A stretch of 5,039 nucleotides of DNA from JBCCGE01 sp039029455 (GCA_039029455.1 JBCCGE010000153.1:1-5039); one strand, 5' to 3'; numbered from the stretch's first letter, positions 1-5,039 are shown. Notes: generated by a model not told the origin, from the letters alone. Numbers and translations are program-made.

Positions 1-49
1 ATATGAAATGCTTACGTCCAAGGATAAATATAGATTAAAAATTCAGACA

Positions 50-1084
50 TCATCTAATGCCTCTGATAGAATCTATCAGTTTACTGACAGAATCTGGATC
101 TACATCCGGCGTGATCCCATGCCCCAGATTGAAAACAAACGGTGTCCCTCGCATCTCATCACAGATTTTGACGGCTGTTTCGGTCATGGCACTACCACTC
201 AGACGCAGCAACAACGGATCAAGGTTCCCTTGTAGAGCCAGCTTTTCGGGTACCTGCTGGCGCAAGTCAGCCATTGACGTGTTCTGCTCAACCGCCAGGC
301 AATCAATCCCAGTCTCCTCTGCATAACCGGGACCATTCAGGCCAGCGCCGCGAGGAAACCCTATCACTGGTACTTCTGGATATCGTGATTTCAGTTCCGA
401 AACGATCCTCTTGGCCGGAGAAACCGACCATTTATGAAACTCAAATGCTGAAAGACTACCTGCCCAACTATCAAACAGCTTTACCACTTCGGCACCAGAA
501 TCAATTTGGCTGCTCAGATAGCGAATGGTTGCTTCCGTAATCATGTCGATCAGCAGTCCAAAACCGACGGGATCTCGATATGCCCATCTTCTGGCAGGTG
601 CCTGATCCGGCGTTCCCCTTCCTGCAACCATATAGGTGGCAACTGTCCAGGGCGCCCCTGCAAACCCAATCAGGGTTGTTTCAGCTGGCAATGATTTCGA
701 AAGTCTTCTGACCGTTTCATATATCGGGGACAACACTTCATGGACGTCGTCATCGGCAGTCAGTGCGCCCAACGCATCCTGTGATTCAACGGTGCTAAGC
801 CGCGGTCCCTCTCCTTCAACAAACCACAGTTTCGCACCCATTGCTTGCGGGACTAGAAGGATATCAGCAAATAGAATAGCGGCGTCAAAATCGTAACGCC
901 TCAGTGGCTGCAACGTGACTTCTTCAGCCAGTTCAGGATTGTAGCAAAGTTCGAGAAAGCTTCCTGCTTTGGCTCTGGTTGCTTTGTATTCCGGCAAATA
1001 TCTGCCAGCCTGACGCATCAACCAGATGGGAGGAGTTTCCTCTGGCACACCGTTCAAAACACGAACGAGTTTCTTTGCTTTCAT
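50..1084 (-). CDS. hemE: Uroporphyrinogen decarboxylase
   Basis: This cytosolic enzyme removes the four acetate carboxyl groups of uroporphyrinogen III to give coproporphyrinogen III in tetrapyrrole (heme, and bacteriochlorophyll where present) synthesis. The 344-residue product has the usual length and is complete. Both family signatures are visible: the N-terminal PPIWLMRQAGRYLPEY block (residues 18-33), which carries the substrate-binding arginines R24 and R28, and GFAGAPWTVATYMV (140-153). Residues matching the known active site are D74 (in LFADIL), Y151, S206 (in LFDSWAG) and H322 (in NLGHGITPDV). The ATG at 1084 fits the family N-terminus and is preceded on its strand by a purine-rich GGTGGGA. 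It is transcribed away from the 1085-1571 gap and is divergent from the operon on the other side, the arrangement seen at several alphaproteobacterial origins. Nothing in it is broken or unusual. Identification is by motif recognition and is very secure. Confidence 0.97.
   Translation of the reverse strand: MKAKKLVRVLNGVPEETPPIWLMRQAGRYLPEYKATRAKAGSFLELCYNPELAEEVTLQPLRRYDFDAAILFADILLVPQAMGAKLWFVEGEGPRLSTVESQDALGALTADDDVHEVLSPIYETVRRLSKSLPAETTLIGFAGAPWTVATYMVAGRGTPDQAPARRWAYRDPVGFGLLIDMITEATIRYLSSQIDSGAEVVKLFDSWAGSLSAFEFHKWSVSPAKRIVSELKSRYPEVPVIGFPRGAGLNGPGYAEETGIDCLAVEQNTSMADLRQQVPEKLALQGNLDPLLLRLSGSAMTETAVKICDEMRGTPFVFNLGHGITPDVDPDSVSKLIDSIRGIR
63..79. repeat. Small perfect inverted repeat at the 3' end of hemE
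   Basis: CTGATAGA and TCTATCAG form 8-bp perfect arms around a single A, and can fold as a 7-bp stem with a 3-nt loop. It lies in the last codons of hemE. On the hemE strand, the nearest T-rich run (rc of about 37-43) comes more than 20 nt after the stem, so it is not a canonical intrinsic terminator. It may be a weak 3' stabilising hairpin or chance. The remaining 1-49 stretch is AT-rich and shows no gene. Confidence 0.35.
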
Positions 1085-1159
1085 CGATCAATCCCACCGC
1101 TCAGCGCTTCAGTTAAAGAGTTATAATTTTTTGTTGTTGTTTGTAGGTCCTGTGAGAAG

Positions 1160-1168
1160 TGTGGATTA
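1160..1168 (-). promoter_or_regulatory. DnaA-box-like site (one mismatch)
   Basis: On the minus strand this reads TAATCCACA, one base from TTATCCACA. It sits at the hemE side of the gap. A single such 9-mer could be chance; it is listed because a perfect box and another near match lie in the same gap. Confidence 0.4.
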
Positions 1169-1182
1169 ACGCAAACAGGAAT

Positions 1183-1191
1183 CTATGCACA
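1183..1191 (+). promoter_or_regulatory. DnaA-box-like site (one mismatch) abutting a GAATC methylation site
   Basis: CTATGCACA differs from the general DnaA consensus TTATNCACA only at the first base. The final C of the GAATC at 1179-1183 is its first base. GANTC is the target of the cell-cycle methyltransferase CcrM in most alphaproteobacteria, and I found no other GANTC in this gap. A looser site, TTATCCCGA (two mismatches), follows at 1195-1203, so three DnaA-like sites fall within about 45 bp. Confidence 0.4.
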
Positions 1192-1203
1192 GTGTTATCC
1201 CGA

Positions 1204-1217
1204 TGCCTACCGAGGCA
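1204..1217. repeat. Short inverted repeat in the candidate origin
   Basis: TGCCT and AGGCA form perfect 5-bp arms around ACCG. It directly follows the cluster of DnaA-like sites. It shares TACCGA with the second hairpin at 1343-1359, which may point to a repeated element, but the arms are too short to be sure. Confidence 0.3.
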
Positions 1218-1255
1218 GTAAGCAATAGTTACCTATGAAGGTTTGAAGCGCAGCC

Positions 1256-1320
1256 ATTTTTAGATAAAATAATTTCTGGATTTTCAATATCTTACGAGTG
1301 TTAACGAAGTATCAATCTTA
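1256..1320. other. AT-rich segment, candidate DNA unwinding element
   Basis: By hand count 15 of 65 bases are G or C, and only 5 of 35 over 1256-1290, far below the flanking genes. It lies between the DnaA-like cluster at 1160-1203 and the perfect DnaA box at 1365-1373, a plausible place for strand opening. The unwinding role is inference from composition and position. Confidence 0.45.
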
Positions 1321-1340
1321 GTTTACGTGAAGTTAACACT
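1297..1340. repeat. 9-bp inverted repeat containing CtrA-like sites
   Basis: AGTGTTAAC (1297-1305) and GTTAACACT (1332-1340) are perfect inverted copies separated by 26 bp. Within it, TTAA-N7-TCAA (1301-1315) and TTTA-N7-TTAA (1322-1336) each match seven of eight positions of the CtrA consensus TTAA-N7-TTAA. The same segment also reads as a direct repeat: TTACG then TTAAC four or five bases later, at 1292-1305 and 1323-1337, offset about 31 bp or three helical turns. In Caulobacter, CtrA binding represses origin firing; a similar role here is inference. Confidence 0.42.
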
Positions 1341-1342
1341 GC

Positions 1343-1359
1343 TACCGATACCTGCGGTA
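1343..1359. repeat. Short inverted repeat next to the perfect DnaA box
   Basis: TACCG and CGGTA form perfect 5-bp arms around ATACCTG, ending six bases before the DnaA box at 1365. It shares TACCGA with the hairpin at 1204-1217. Function is not evident. Confidence 0.3.
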
Positions 1360-1364
1360 AAATT

Positions 1365-1373
1365 TTATCCACA
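1365..1373 (+). promoter_or_regulatory. Perfect DnaA box (TTATCCACA)
   Basis: An exact match to the high-affinity DnaA binding 9-mer, in a non-coding gap at a known alphaproteobacterial origin position. It is the single strongest origin signal in the window. Immediately to its left are the hairpin at 1343-1359 and the CtrA-like sites. Confidence 0.72.
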
Positions 1374-1426
1374 CGAGCTTCAGCGCAGCCGTTAATACCT
1401 TGCACATGTGGGTCAAGTGACTGAAA

Positions 1427-1449
1427 TTCACAACCTTCACAACTTTCAA
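1427..1449. repeat. Tandem 9-mer repeat, two and a half copies
   Basis: TTCACAACC (1427-1435) is followed directly by TTCACAACT (1436-1444) and then a degenerate start of a third copy, TTCAA (1445-1449). Each full copy contains TTCACA, which matches the T-N-CACA core of the DnaA consensus, although the remaining box positions are not conserved. It lies about 54 bp right of the perfect DnaA box. It may be a weak DnaA array, another protein's operator, or chance. Confidence 0.35.
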
Positions 1450-1571
1450 GGAATTGTCCCCGTTTTTCCCGTTAACCTTGATCTCGTCACCGTGGCCAGA
1501 ACAATGTCTTCCCGTGTTCCGAAGAATGTTAGCATCTCTAGAAGCTGTGAACTCACCTCAAGGGTCTCACC

Positions 1572-2402
1572 ATGACGAACGACGCGCAAACCCTGCACCT
1601 GATCTCGGACTCCACTGGTGAAACGCTTCATGCGATGATCCGAGCAGCACTGGCCCGATTTCCAGATTTTCAGCCAGCACTCGTGGTCTCTGTGTTTGTA
1701 CGCAGTGTGCAAGATCTTGAAGAGGCTATTGTCAAAGTCCGAGATGCACATGGACTGGTTCTTTACACGCTTGCTGATGCAAACCTACGAACGCAACTTC
1801 TGGATGCGTGTTCGCAGATCGGGATCATAACGGTTCCCGCACTTGACCCGTTGATAGACGCACTCTCAGTTTTCATCGGTGCTCCGCCGGCAGAAAGACC
1901 TGGTATGCAGCACAAGATCAACAACGAATATTTTGATCGGATCACCGCCCTTGACTTCGCGATAGCACACGATGATGGCGCTCTGGATGCGCGCCTGGAG
2001 CAAGCAGATGTTATACTGACAGGAGTGTCGCGAACCTCGAAAACGCCGACCTGCATATATCTCGCGTATCGCGGCATCAAAGCAGCGAATGTGCCTCTTG
2101 TTCCAAACCAACAGCCAGATCCGGCATTCTTTGCGGCACTGGATCGTGGTGTTCCCGTAATCGGACTAACCGCCAGCCCTTCGCGGCTCAGCCAGATCCG
2201 TCAGCAGCGGCTTCAAGCGCTGGGTTCGTCAAACACATCAGACTATGCAGAGGTCGACCAAATTCGCGGTGAGGTTTCGGATGCGAGGCTATTCTTTGAT
2301 GGACATGGCATTCCGGTAATAGACGTCACCCGGCGGTCGATCGAGGAAACGGCGGCCGAGATACTCGCAATCCTGCGCGAACACGGCATTGCAACAGGAT
2401 GA
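1572..2402 (+). CDS. Pyruvate, phosphate dikinase regulatory protein (DUF299 / RP001 family)
   Basis: Members of this family are bifunctional: they inactivate pyruvate phosphate dikinase (or PEP synthase) by ADP-dependent phosphorylation of an active-site threonine, and reactivate it by Pi-dependent dephosphorylation releasing pyrophosphate. The 276-residue product has the typical length. The N-terminal LHLISDSTGET (residues 8-18), the DFAIAHDDG block (128-136) and the P-loop-like GVSRTSKTPT (151-160), followed by IYLAYRGIKAANVPL, are all family hallmarks. The ATG at 1572 fits the family N-terminus, and AAGGG at about 1560-1564 can serve as ribosome binding site. Its stop overlaps the maf start (ATGA). 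It is the first gene of the operon, next to the candidate origin. Which target enzyme it controls cannot be seen here; PPDK is the usual one in alphaproteobacteria. The symbol ppsR is avoided because it also names a photosynthesis repressor in this group. Confidence 0.94.
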   Translation: MTNDAQTLHLISDSTGETLHAMIRAALARFPDFQPALVVSVFVRSVQDLEEAIVKVRDAHGLVLYTLADANLRTQLLDACSQIGIITVPALDPLIDALSVFIGAPPAERPGMQHKINNEYFDRITALDFAIAHDDGALDARLEQADVILTGVSRTSKTPTCIYLAYRGIKAANVPLVPNQQPDPAFFAALDRGVPVIGLTASPSRLSQIRQQRLQALGSSNTSDYAEVDQIRGEVSDARLFFDGHGIPVIDVTRRSIEETAAEILAILREHGIATG

Positions 2403-2995
2403 CGTCTTTGGTTCTCGCCAGCCAAAGCAGCAGCCGGCGATCAATGCTGGAAAATGCAGGAATATCAGTCATTTCGCGCCCGGCGCAGGTGGATGAAGCA
2501 TCGATCAAAAAAGAACTTCTTACTGCCGGCGCCTCACCTGCTGAAATTGCCGAAGATCTCGCGATTGCTAAAGCTATGACGGTTTCGAACGAAGTGGGAT
2601 CAGCGCTTGTTCTGGGCGCGGATCAGATATTGGTGCACGACGGCCAGATCATGTCGAAAGCAAAAAACCGGCAAGAGGCGCGACGTAAACTCCGGCTGCT
2701 ATCAGGTTCGACTCACCGATTGATTTCATGTGCTGCTTTTGTGCGATCAGGCAATGTGCTTTGGCGATGTTCTATGCATGCAGATCTGTCGATGCGGGAG
2801 TTTACCGAGGCGTTCCTGGATCGCTATCTAGACGCAGCCGGCAGTGCCCTTCTGGACTCGGTTGGTTGCTACTACCTCGAAGACATCGGCGTACAGCTCT
2901 TTGAAGAAGTTAATGGAGATTACTTCACCGTGCTGGGACTTCCGCTCCTTCCTGTCCTGCGGTATCTGAGGCGCGAGGGAGTAATCGAAACATGA
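2399..2995 (+). CDS. maf: Maf-family nucleotide pyrophosphatase (YceF-like)
   Basis: Maf proteins hydrolyse non-canonical or modified nucleoside triphosphates to monophosphates and pyrophosphate, in nucleotide-pool cleaning; some were linked to septum inhibition. The 198-residue product shows the N-terminal LASQSSSRRSML motif (residues 6-17), VDE (31-33), the catalytic-aspartate block GADQIL (73-78, D75), the LSG-x2-H segment, and the C-terminal VGCYYLEDIG and GDYFTVLGLPLL motifs. GADQ, rather than GADT, suggests the YceF-type branch; substrate preference (m7GTP in E. coli YceF) is inference. The usual SKP or GKP that follows is SKAK here, keeping the lysine (K87) but not the proline. The ATG at 2399 overlaps the preceding stop by 4 bp and there is no strong ribosome binding site, so translational coupling is likely. 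Its own stop overlaps aroE in the same way. Confidence 0.93.
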   Translation: MTSLVLASQSSSRRSMLENAGISVISRPAQVDEASIKKELLTAGASPAEIAEDLAIAKAMTVSNEVGSALVLGADQILVHDGQIMSKAKNRQEARRKLRLLSGSTHRLISCAAFVRSGNVLWRCSMHADLSMREFTEAFLDRYLDAAGSALLDSVGCYYLEDIGVQLFEEVNGDYFTVLGLPLLPVLRYLRREGVIET

Positions 2996-3846
2996 TCGAT
3001 CCGGACGACAATCGACCCCTGCTGGCAGGTGTCTGCGGCTCGCCAATATCTCAGACCCGGTCACCAGCATTGTTCCGCCACTGGTTCACGGCATATGGCA
3101 TTGGCGGTCATTATGTACCACTTTTGATAGATCCGGCCGATTTCGAGAACCTGGTTCCCAGGCTACCGAAGGCAGGCTTTCGCGGTTTGAATGTGACCAC
3201 TCCGCACAAGGCCGCTGCGCTGGCAATCGCGGATGATACAAGTTCTGCGGCAATGGCGATTGGCGCTGCGAACACCCTGACTTTCACATCGGATGGCACC
3301 ATTCACGCCGATAACACGGACGGGTATGGGTTTCTGCAAAACCTGCTTGTAGGAGCGCCGAATTGGTCACCTGCATCGGGTCCGGCCGTCATCCTGGGTG
3401 CGGGCGGCGCTGCTCGGGCGGCATTGCACATTCTACTTGATGCTGGCGTGCCGAAAATTCTGATTGCCAACCGCACGCGCGGCAAGGCGGACGAACTTGC
3501 TGGGCGCTTCGGGGCGCACATAGAGGTGGTCGACTGGACCGATCGCTCTGCGGCGCTGGCCGGAGCGACGCTGATCGCAAACACCACCAGTCTGGGGATG
3601 ATCGGAAAGCCACCTCTGGAAATTGTCTTGGAGGATGCCGACCCAGATGCAGTCGTGACAGACATGGTCTACAACCCCTTGGAAACAGAACTTCTTGCGC
3701 GGGCCAGGTTAGGTGGCAATCACTGCGTTGATGGTTTGGGGATGTTGTTGCATCAGGCGCGCCCTGGCTTTCAACGCTGGTTTGGCCGCGATGCCCAGGT
3801 AACGCAGGAATTGCGGAACGAGACACTGAACGCCGTGGCCGGATGA
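2992..3846 (+). CDS. aroE: Shikimate 5-dehydrogenase (NADP)
   Basis: This enzyme reduces 3-dehydroshikimate to shikimate with NADPH, the fourth step of the chorismate pathway to aromatic amino acids. The 284-residue product is full length. In order it shows the shikimate-binding GSPISQTRSPALFRHW (residues 16-31), GLNVTTPHK with the catalytic lysine K73, GAANTL, and DNTDGYGF with the catalytic aspartate D110. Then come the NADP loop ILGAGGAARAA (134-144), NRTRGKADELA (160-170, basic residues that favour the NADP phosphate), NTTSLGM, DMVYNPLETELL, and DGLGMLLHQA with the conserved glutamine. The start overlaps the maf stop as ATGA, implying coupled translation. A 36-bp gap separates it from coaE. 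All key residues are present and nothing is unusual. Confidence 0.97.
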   Translation: MIDPDDNRPLLAGVCGSPISQTRSPALFRHWFTAYGIGGHYVPLLIDPADFENLVPRLPKAGFRGLNVTTPHKAAALAIADDTSSAAMAIGAANTLTFTSDGTIHADNTDGYGFLQNLLVGAPNWSPASGPAVILGAGGAARAALHILLDAGVPKILIANRTRGKADELAGRFGAHIEVVDWTDRSAALAGATLIANTTSLGMIGKPPLEIVLEDADPDAVVTDMVYNPLETELLARARLGGNHCVDGLGMLLHQARPGFQRWFGRDAQVTQELRNETLNAVAG

Positions 3847-3870
3847 TCCGCGCCTTTGGGTCTGATCAAC

Positions 3871-3876
3871 GGGGGA
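3871..3876 (+). promoter_or_regulatory. Ribosome binding site that sets the coaE start
   Basis: GGGGGA lies 6-7 bases before the ATG at 3883. An upstream in-frame TTG at 3856 would overlap this site and add nine residues not typical of CoaE, so the ATG is preferred. Confidence 0.5.
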
Positions 3877-3882
3877 TCACAT

Positions 3883-4482
3883 ATGATCATTCTGGCACTG
3901 ACCGGTTCGATCGGGATGGGAAAGTCTACGACAGCAACAATGTTCGCCGATGCTGGTATACCCGTTTGGGACGCTGATGCGACGGTGCACAAACTGTACG
4001 GTGAAGGCGGTGAGGGATCGAAGGCGATCGCCGGAATTGTGCCTGAAGCGGTTGATGCAAACGGGGTAAACCGTGACAGCCTGCGCCAGTCAATCATGGA
4101 TGACCCCAGCTTACTGAAGAAGGTTGAGGGTGTCATTCACCCATTGGTCGGGAAGGATCGTGCAGCTTTTCTCTCTGATGCTCGCACGCAGGGCGAGGCA
4201 CTAGTTGTTGTTGATATTCCATTGCTTTTCGAAGGTGGCGGCGAGGCCCACGTTGACAAGATTGTCGTAGTTACGGCGCCAGCAGACATTCAGCGAGCAC
4301 GTGTTCTGGAACGCCCTGGCATGACGATCGAAGCCTTTGAAACGATACTGTCGAAACAGGTTCCGGACGAGATAAAGCGGCAAAAGGCTGACTATCTGAT
4401 CGACACCAGCTTGGGGATGGACAACGCCAGAGATCGCGTATCCGAAATTATTGCAGATCTGATCGGAGCCAATGATGCGTGA
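3883..4482 (+). CDS. coaE: Dephospho-CoA kinase
   Basis: CoaE phosphorylates the 3'-hydroxyl of dephospho-CoA with ATP, the last step of coenzyme A synthesis, in the cytosol. The product is 199 residues, normal for the family. It begins with the Walker A loop LTGSIGMGKST (residues 6-16, K14), then VWDADATVH (29-36), which carries the substrate-site aspartates. VEGVIHPLV (81-89) and VVDIPLLFEGG (109-119, with D111) follow, then the lid region ERPGMTIEAFETILSKQ (143-159) and the closing ADYLIDTS motif (169-176). The P-loop placed six residues from the N-terminus supports the ATG at 3883 over the TTG at 3856. The gene is in the conserved aroE-coaE-dnaQ order, and its 3' end overlaps dnaQ. Confidence 0.96.
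   Translation: MIILALTGSIGMGKSTTATMFADAGIPVWDADATVHKLYGEGGEGSKAIAGIVPEAVDANGVNRDSLRQSIMDDPSLLKKVEGVIHPLVGKDRAAFLSDARTQGEALVVVDIPLLFEGGGEAHVDKIVVVTAPADIQRARVLERPGMTIEAFETILSKQVPDEIKRQKADYLIDTSLGMDNARDRVSEIIADLIGANDA
4465..4468 (+). promoter_or_regulatory. Ribosome binding site of dnaQ inside coaE
   Basis: GGAG lies 6 bases before the ATG at 4475 but only 3 bases before the ATG at 4472. The second ATG therefore has the better spacing and gives the usual MREIVMDTETTG N-terminus. Confidence 0.45.
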
Positions 4483-5005
4483 AATCGTAATGGACACCGA
4501 GACTACAGGTCTCGAACCGTTGAGTGGCGATCGAATAGTTGAAATTGGCGGCGTTGAACTTGAAAATCATATTCCGACCGGCCGGACCTATCACCAGTAC
4601 ATCAATCCACAGCGATCGATGCCGCGTGAGGCATTTGAAGTGCATGGCTTGGGTGACGATTTCCTCAGGCACAAACCTGTGTTTGCCCAGATCGCAGATG
4701 ATTTTCTCGGATTTGTCGGTGATGCCAAGTTGGTCATCCACAACGCATCGTTTGACATTGGTTTCATAAACGCCGAACTGGCCCGGCTAAAAAAGCCGCC
4801 GCTGCCAAATGAACAGGCGATCGACACGCTAATGATTGCCCGTCGAAAATTTCCTGGCGCACAGGCTTCGCTGGACGCTTGTGATGTCGGGCGAACACCG
4901 TATAATCCCCGCAAAAACGACACATGCGGACGTTGGCGACACAGGCGTGGAGCTCGAGTGGCCAGCGGGTTACGACGAGGGTTGGCTCACAGTGCGCGAA
5001 GGTGA
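4475..5005 (+). CDS. dnaQ: DNA polymerase III epsilon subunit (proofreading exonuclease), C-terminus replaced by unrelated sequence
   Basis: DnaQ is the 3'-5' proofreading exonuclease of the replicative polymerase. Numbering from the ATG at 4475, ExoI is MDTETTG (residues 6-12, catalytic D7 and E9) and ExoII is HNASFDIGFINAEL (89-102, D94). Homology continues through AIDTLMIARRKFPGAQASLDA (115-135). The family then continues as LDALC..., a basic stretch, and ExoIII-epsilon with HGALLDSE-like sequence carrying the catalytic histidine and third aspartate. Here the frame instead reads CDVGRTPYNPRK and a low-complexity Arg-rich tail to a TGA at 5003-5005, and neither other plus frame shows the missing block. 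At 176 residues it is also shorter than the usual 225-240. As written it would be catalytically dead and lack the C-terminal part. The break near 4880 is either a contig join or a real disruption. The alternative start at 4472 adds one Met. It overlaps coaE by 8 bp. Confidence 0.85.
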   Translation: MREIVMDTETTGLEPLSGDRIVEIGGVELENHIPTGRTYHQYINPQRSMPREAFEVHGLGDDFLRHKPVFAQIADDFLGFVGDAKLVIHNASFDIGFINAELARLKKPPLPNEQAIDTLMIARRKFPGAQASLDACDVGRTPYNPRKNDTCGRWRHRRGARVASGLRRGLAHSARR

Positions 5006-5039
5006 CGTCTCGATTCGCTCAGGCGTCGTGGGTACAGCG
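4884..5039 (+). CDS. Partial unidentified reading frame starting at the dnaQ break
   Basis: In a different frame from dnaQ, 52 codons run from an ATG at 4884 (GTG at 4881 also possible) to the window edge without a stop. The translation begins MSGEHRIIPAKTTHADVG and continues with VELEWPAGYDEGWLTVREG, which has the balanced, acidic and aromatic composition of real protein, unlike the Arg-rich dnaQ frame over the same bases. It starts exactly where DnaQ homology ends. There is no clear ribosome binding site before 4884. If the junction is artificial the true start may lie elsewhere in the parent sequence, or be a GTG at 4947. I do not recognise the family and assign no function. Confidence 0.35.
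   Translation, partial: MSGEHRIIPAKTTHADVGDTGVELEWPAGYDEGWLTVREGDVSIRSGVVGTA

Larger units (their letters stand above)
1085..1571. other. oriC: Candidate chromosomal replication origin (oriC) between hemE and the PPDK-regulator gene
   Basis: This 487-bp stretch has no credible coding frame and separates two divergent genes. The sequence shows a perfect DnaA box at 1365-1373, one-mismatch boxes at 1160-1168 and 1183-1191, a two-mismatch TTATCC-core site at 1195-1203, an AT-rich segment (15 of 65 bases G or C over 1256-1320), near-consensus CtrA-type half-site pairs at 1301-1315 and 1322-1336, and one GAATC (CcrM-type) site at 1179-1183 abutting a DnaA-like box. It is established that the origin of Caulobacter, and the proposed origin of Rickettsia, lie between hemE and the RP001 homologue, which is exactly this gene pair. 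That this is the working origin is inference. DnaA box number is modest, and the gap must also hold promoters for both flanking genes. Confidence 0.68.

Noticed and set aside
1..49. Terminator or a further gene downstream of hemE
   Set aside because: Only an AT-rich stretch is visible; no GC-rich hairpin next to a T-run and no coding frame with support.
1120..1148. Possible hemE promoter (TATAAC on the minus strand)
   Set aside because: No acceptable -35 at 16-18 bp; the match comes from an AT-rich run.
1310..1322. IHF-like site TATCAA...TTR
   Set aside because: The spacing between the two halves is off by one base, so it does not meet the consensus.
1403..1410. CACATGTG palindrome, with outer CTTG / CAAG
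   Set aside because: The 8-bp core is perfect, but the outer arms are not symmetric around it and no known binding site is matched.
1446..1751. Minus-strand open frame reaching into the non-coding gap
   Set aside because: Most of it is the antisense of the PPDK-regulator gene, and its product shows no family features.
3389..3826. Long minus-strand open frame opposite aroE
   Set aside because: Arg/Pro/Ser-rich shadow translation of a well-supported aroE; no plausible start context or domain.
4879..4906. Promoter-like TTGTGA - 16 bp - TATAAT at the dnaQ break
   Set aside because: The -10 hexamer is perfect, but the -35 is only four of six and the site straddles a suspected junction, so it may not exist in nature.

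Overview
The window looks like chromosomal DNA of an alphaproteobacterium, most likely a Rhodobacterales-type (roseobacter-like) organism of moderate GC. The evidence is gene order plus protein style. A minus-strand hemE is separated by a 487-bp non-coding gap from a plus-strand run of PPDK-regulator (DUF299/RP001), maf, aroE, coaE and dnaQ. In alphaproteobacteria such as Caulobacter and Rickettsia, the hemE / RP001 gap is a known position for the chromosomal replication origin.

Layout: 1-49 is a short AT-rich tail downstream of hemE with no recognisable gene. Bases 50-1084 (minus) hold a complete hemE. Bases 1085-1571 are non-coding and rich in signals: one perfect DnaA box (TTATCCACA), two one-mismatch DnaA boxes, a strongly AT-rich segment (about 14% GC over 1256-1290), near-consensus CtrA-type sites inside a 9-bp inverted repeat, a GAATC (CcrM-type) site, two small hairpins and a tandem 9-mer. 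I read it as a candidate oriC. Bases 1572-4482 (plus) hold four complete genes packed as an operon: the PPDK regulator, Maf and AroE overlap by ATGA junctions, and coaE follows after a short gap. dnaQ then overlaps the end of coaE.

The genes are housekeeping: heme synthesis (HemE), control of pyruvate phosphate dikinase, nucleotide-pool hygiene (Maf), shikimate synthesis (AroE), the last step of CoA synthesis (CoaE) and proofreading (DnaQ). They share an operon by conserved linkage, not one pathway.

The real anomaly is at the right edge. DnaQ is convincing through its ExoI and ExoII motifs and up to about residue 136 (near base 4880). It then turns into unrelated sequence and lacks the third catalytic block (H-x4-D). 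From the same point a different, protein-like frame (4884-5039) opens and runs off the window. This is either an assembly/chimera junction or a genuine insertion or rearrangement that kills dnaQ; the sequence alone cannot decide. I see no defence system, CRISPR array, transposase, tRNA or rRNA, and no convincing new biological system beyond these two points.
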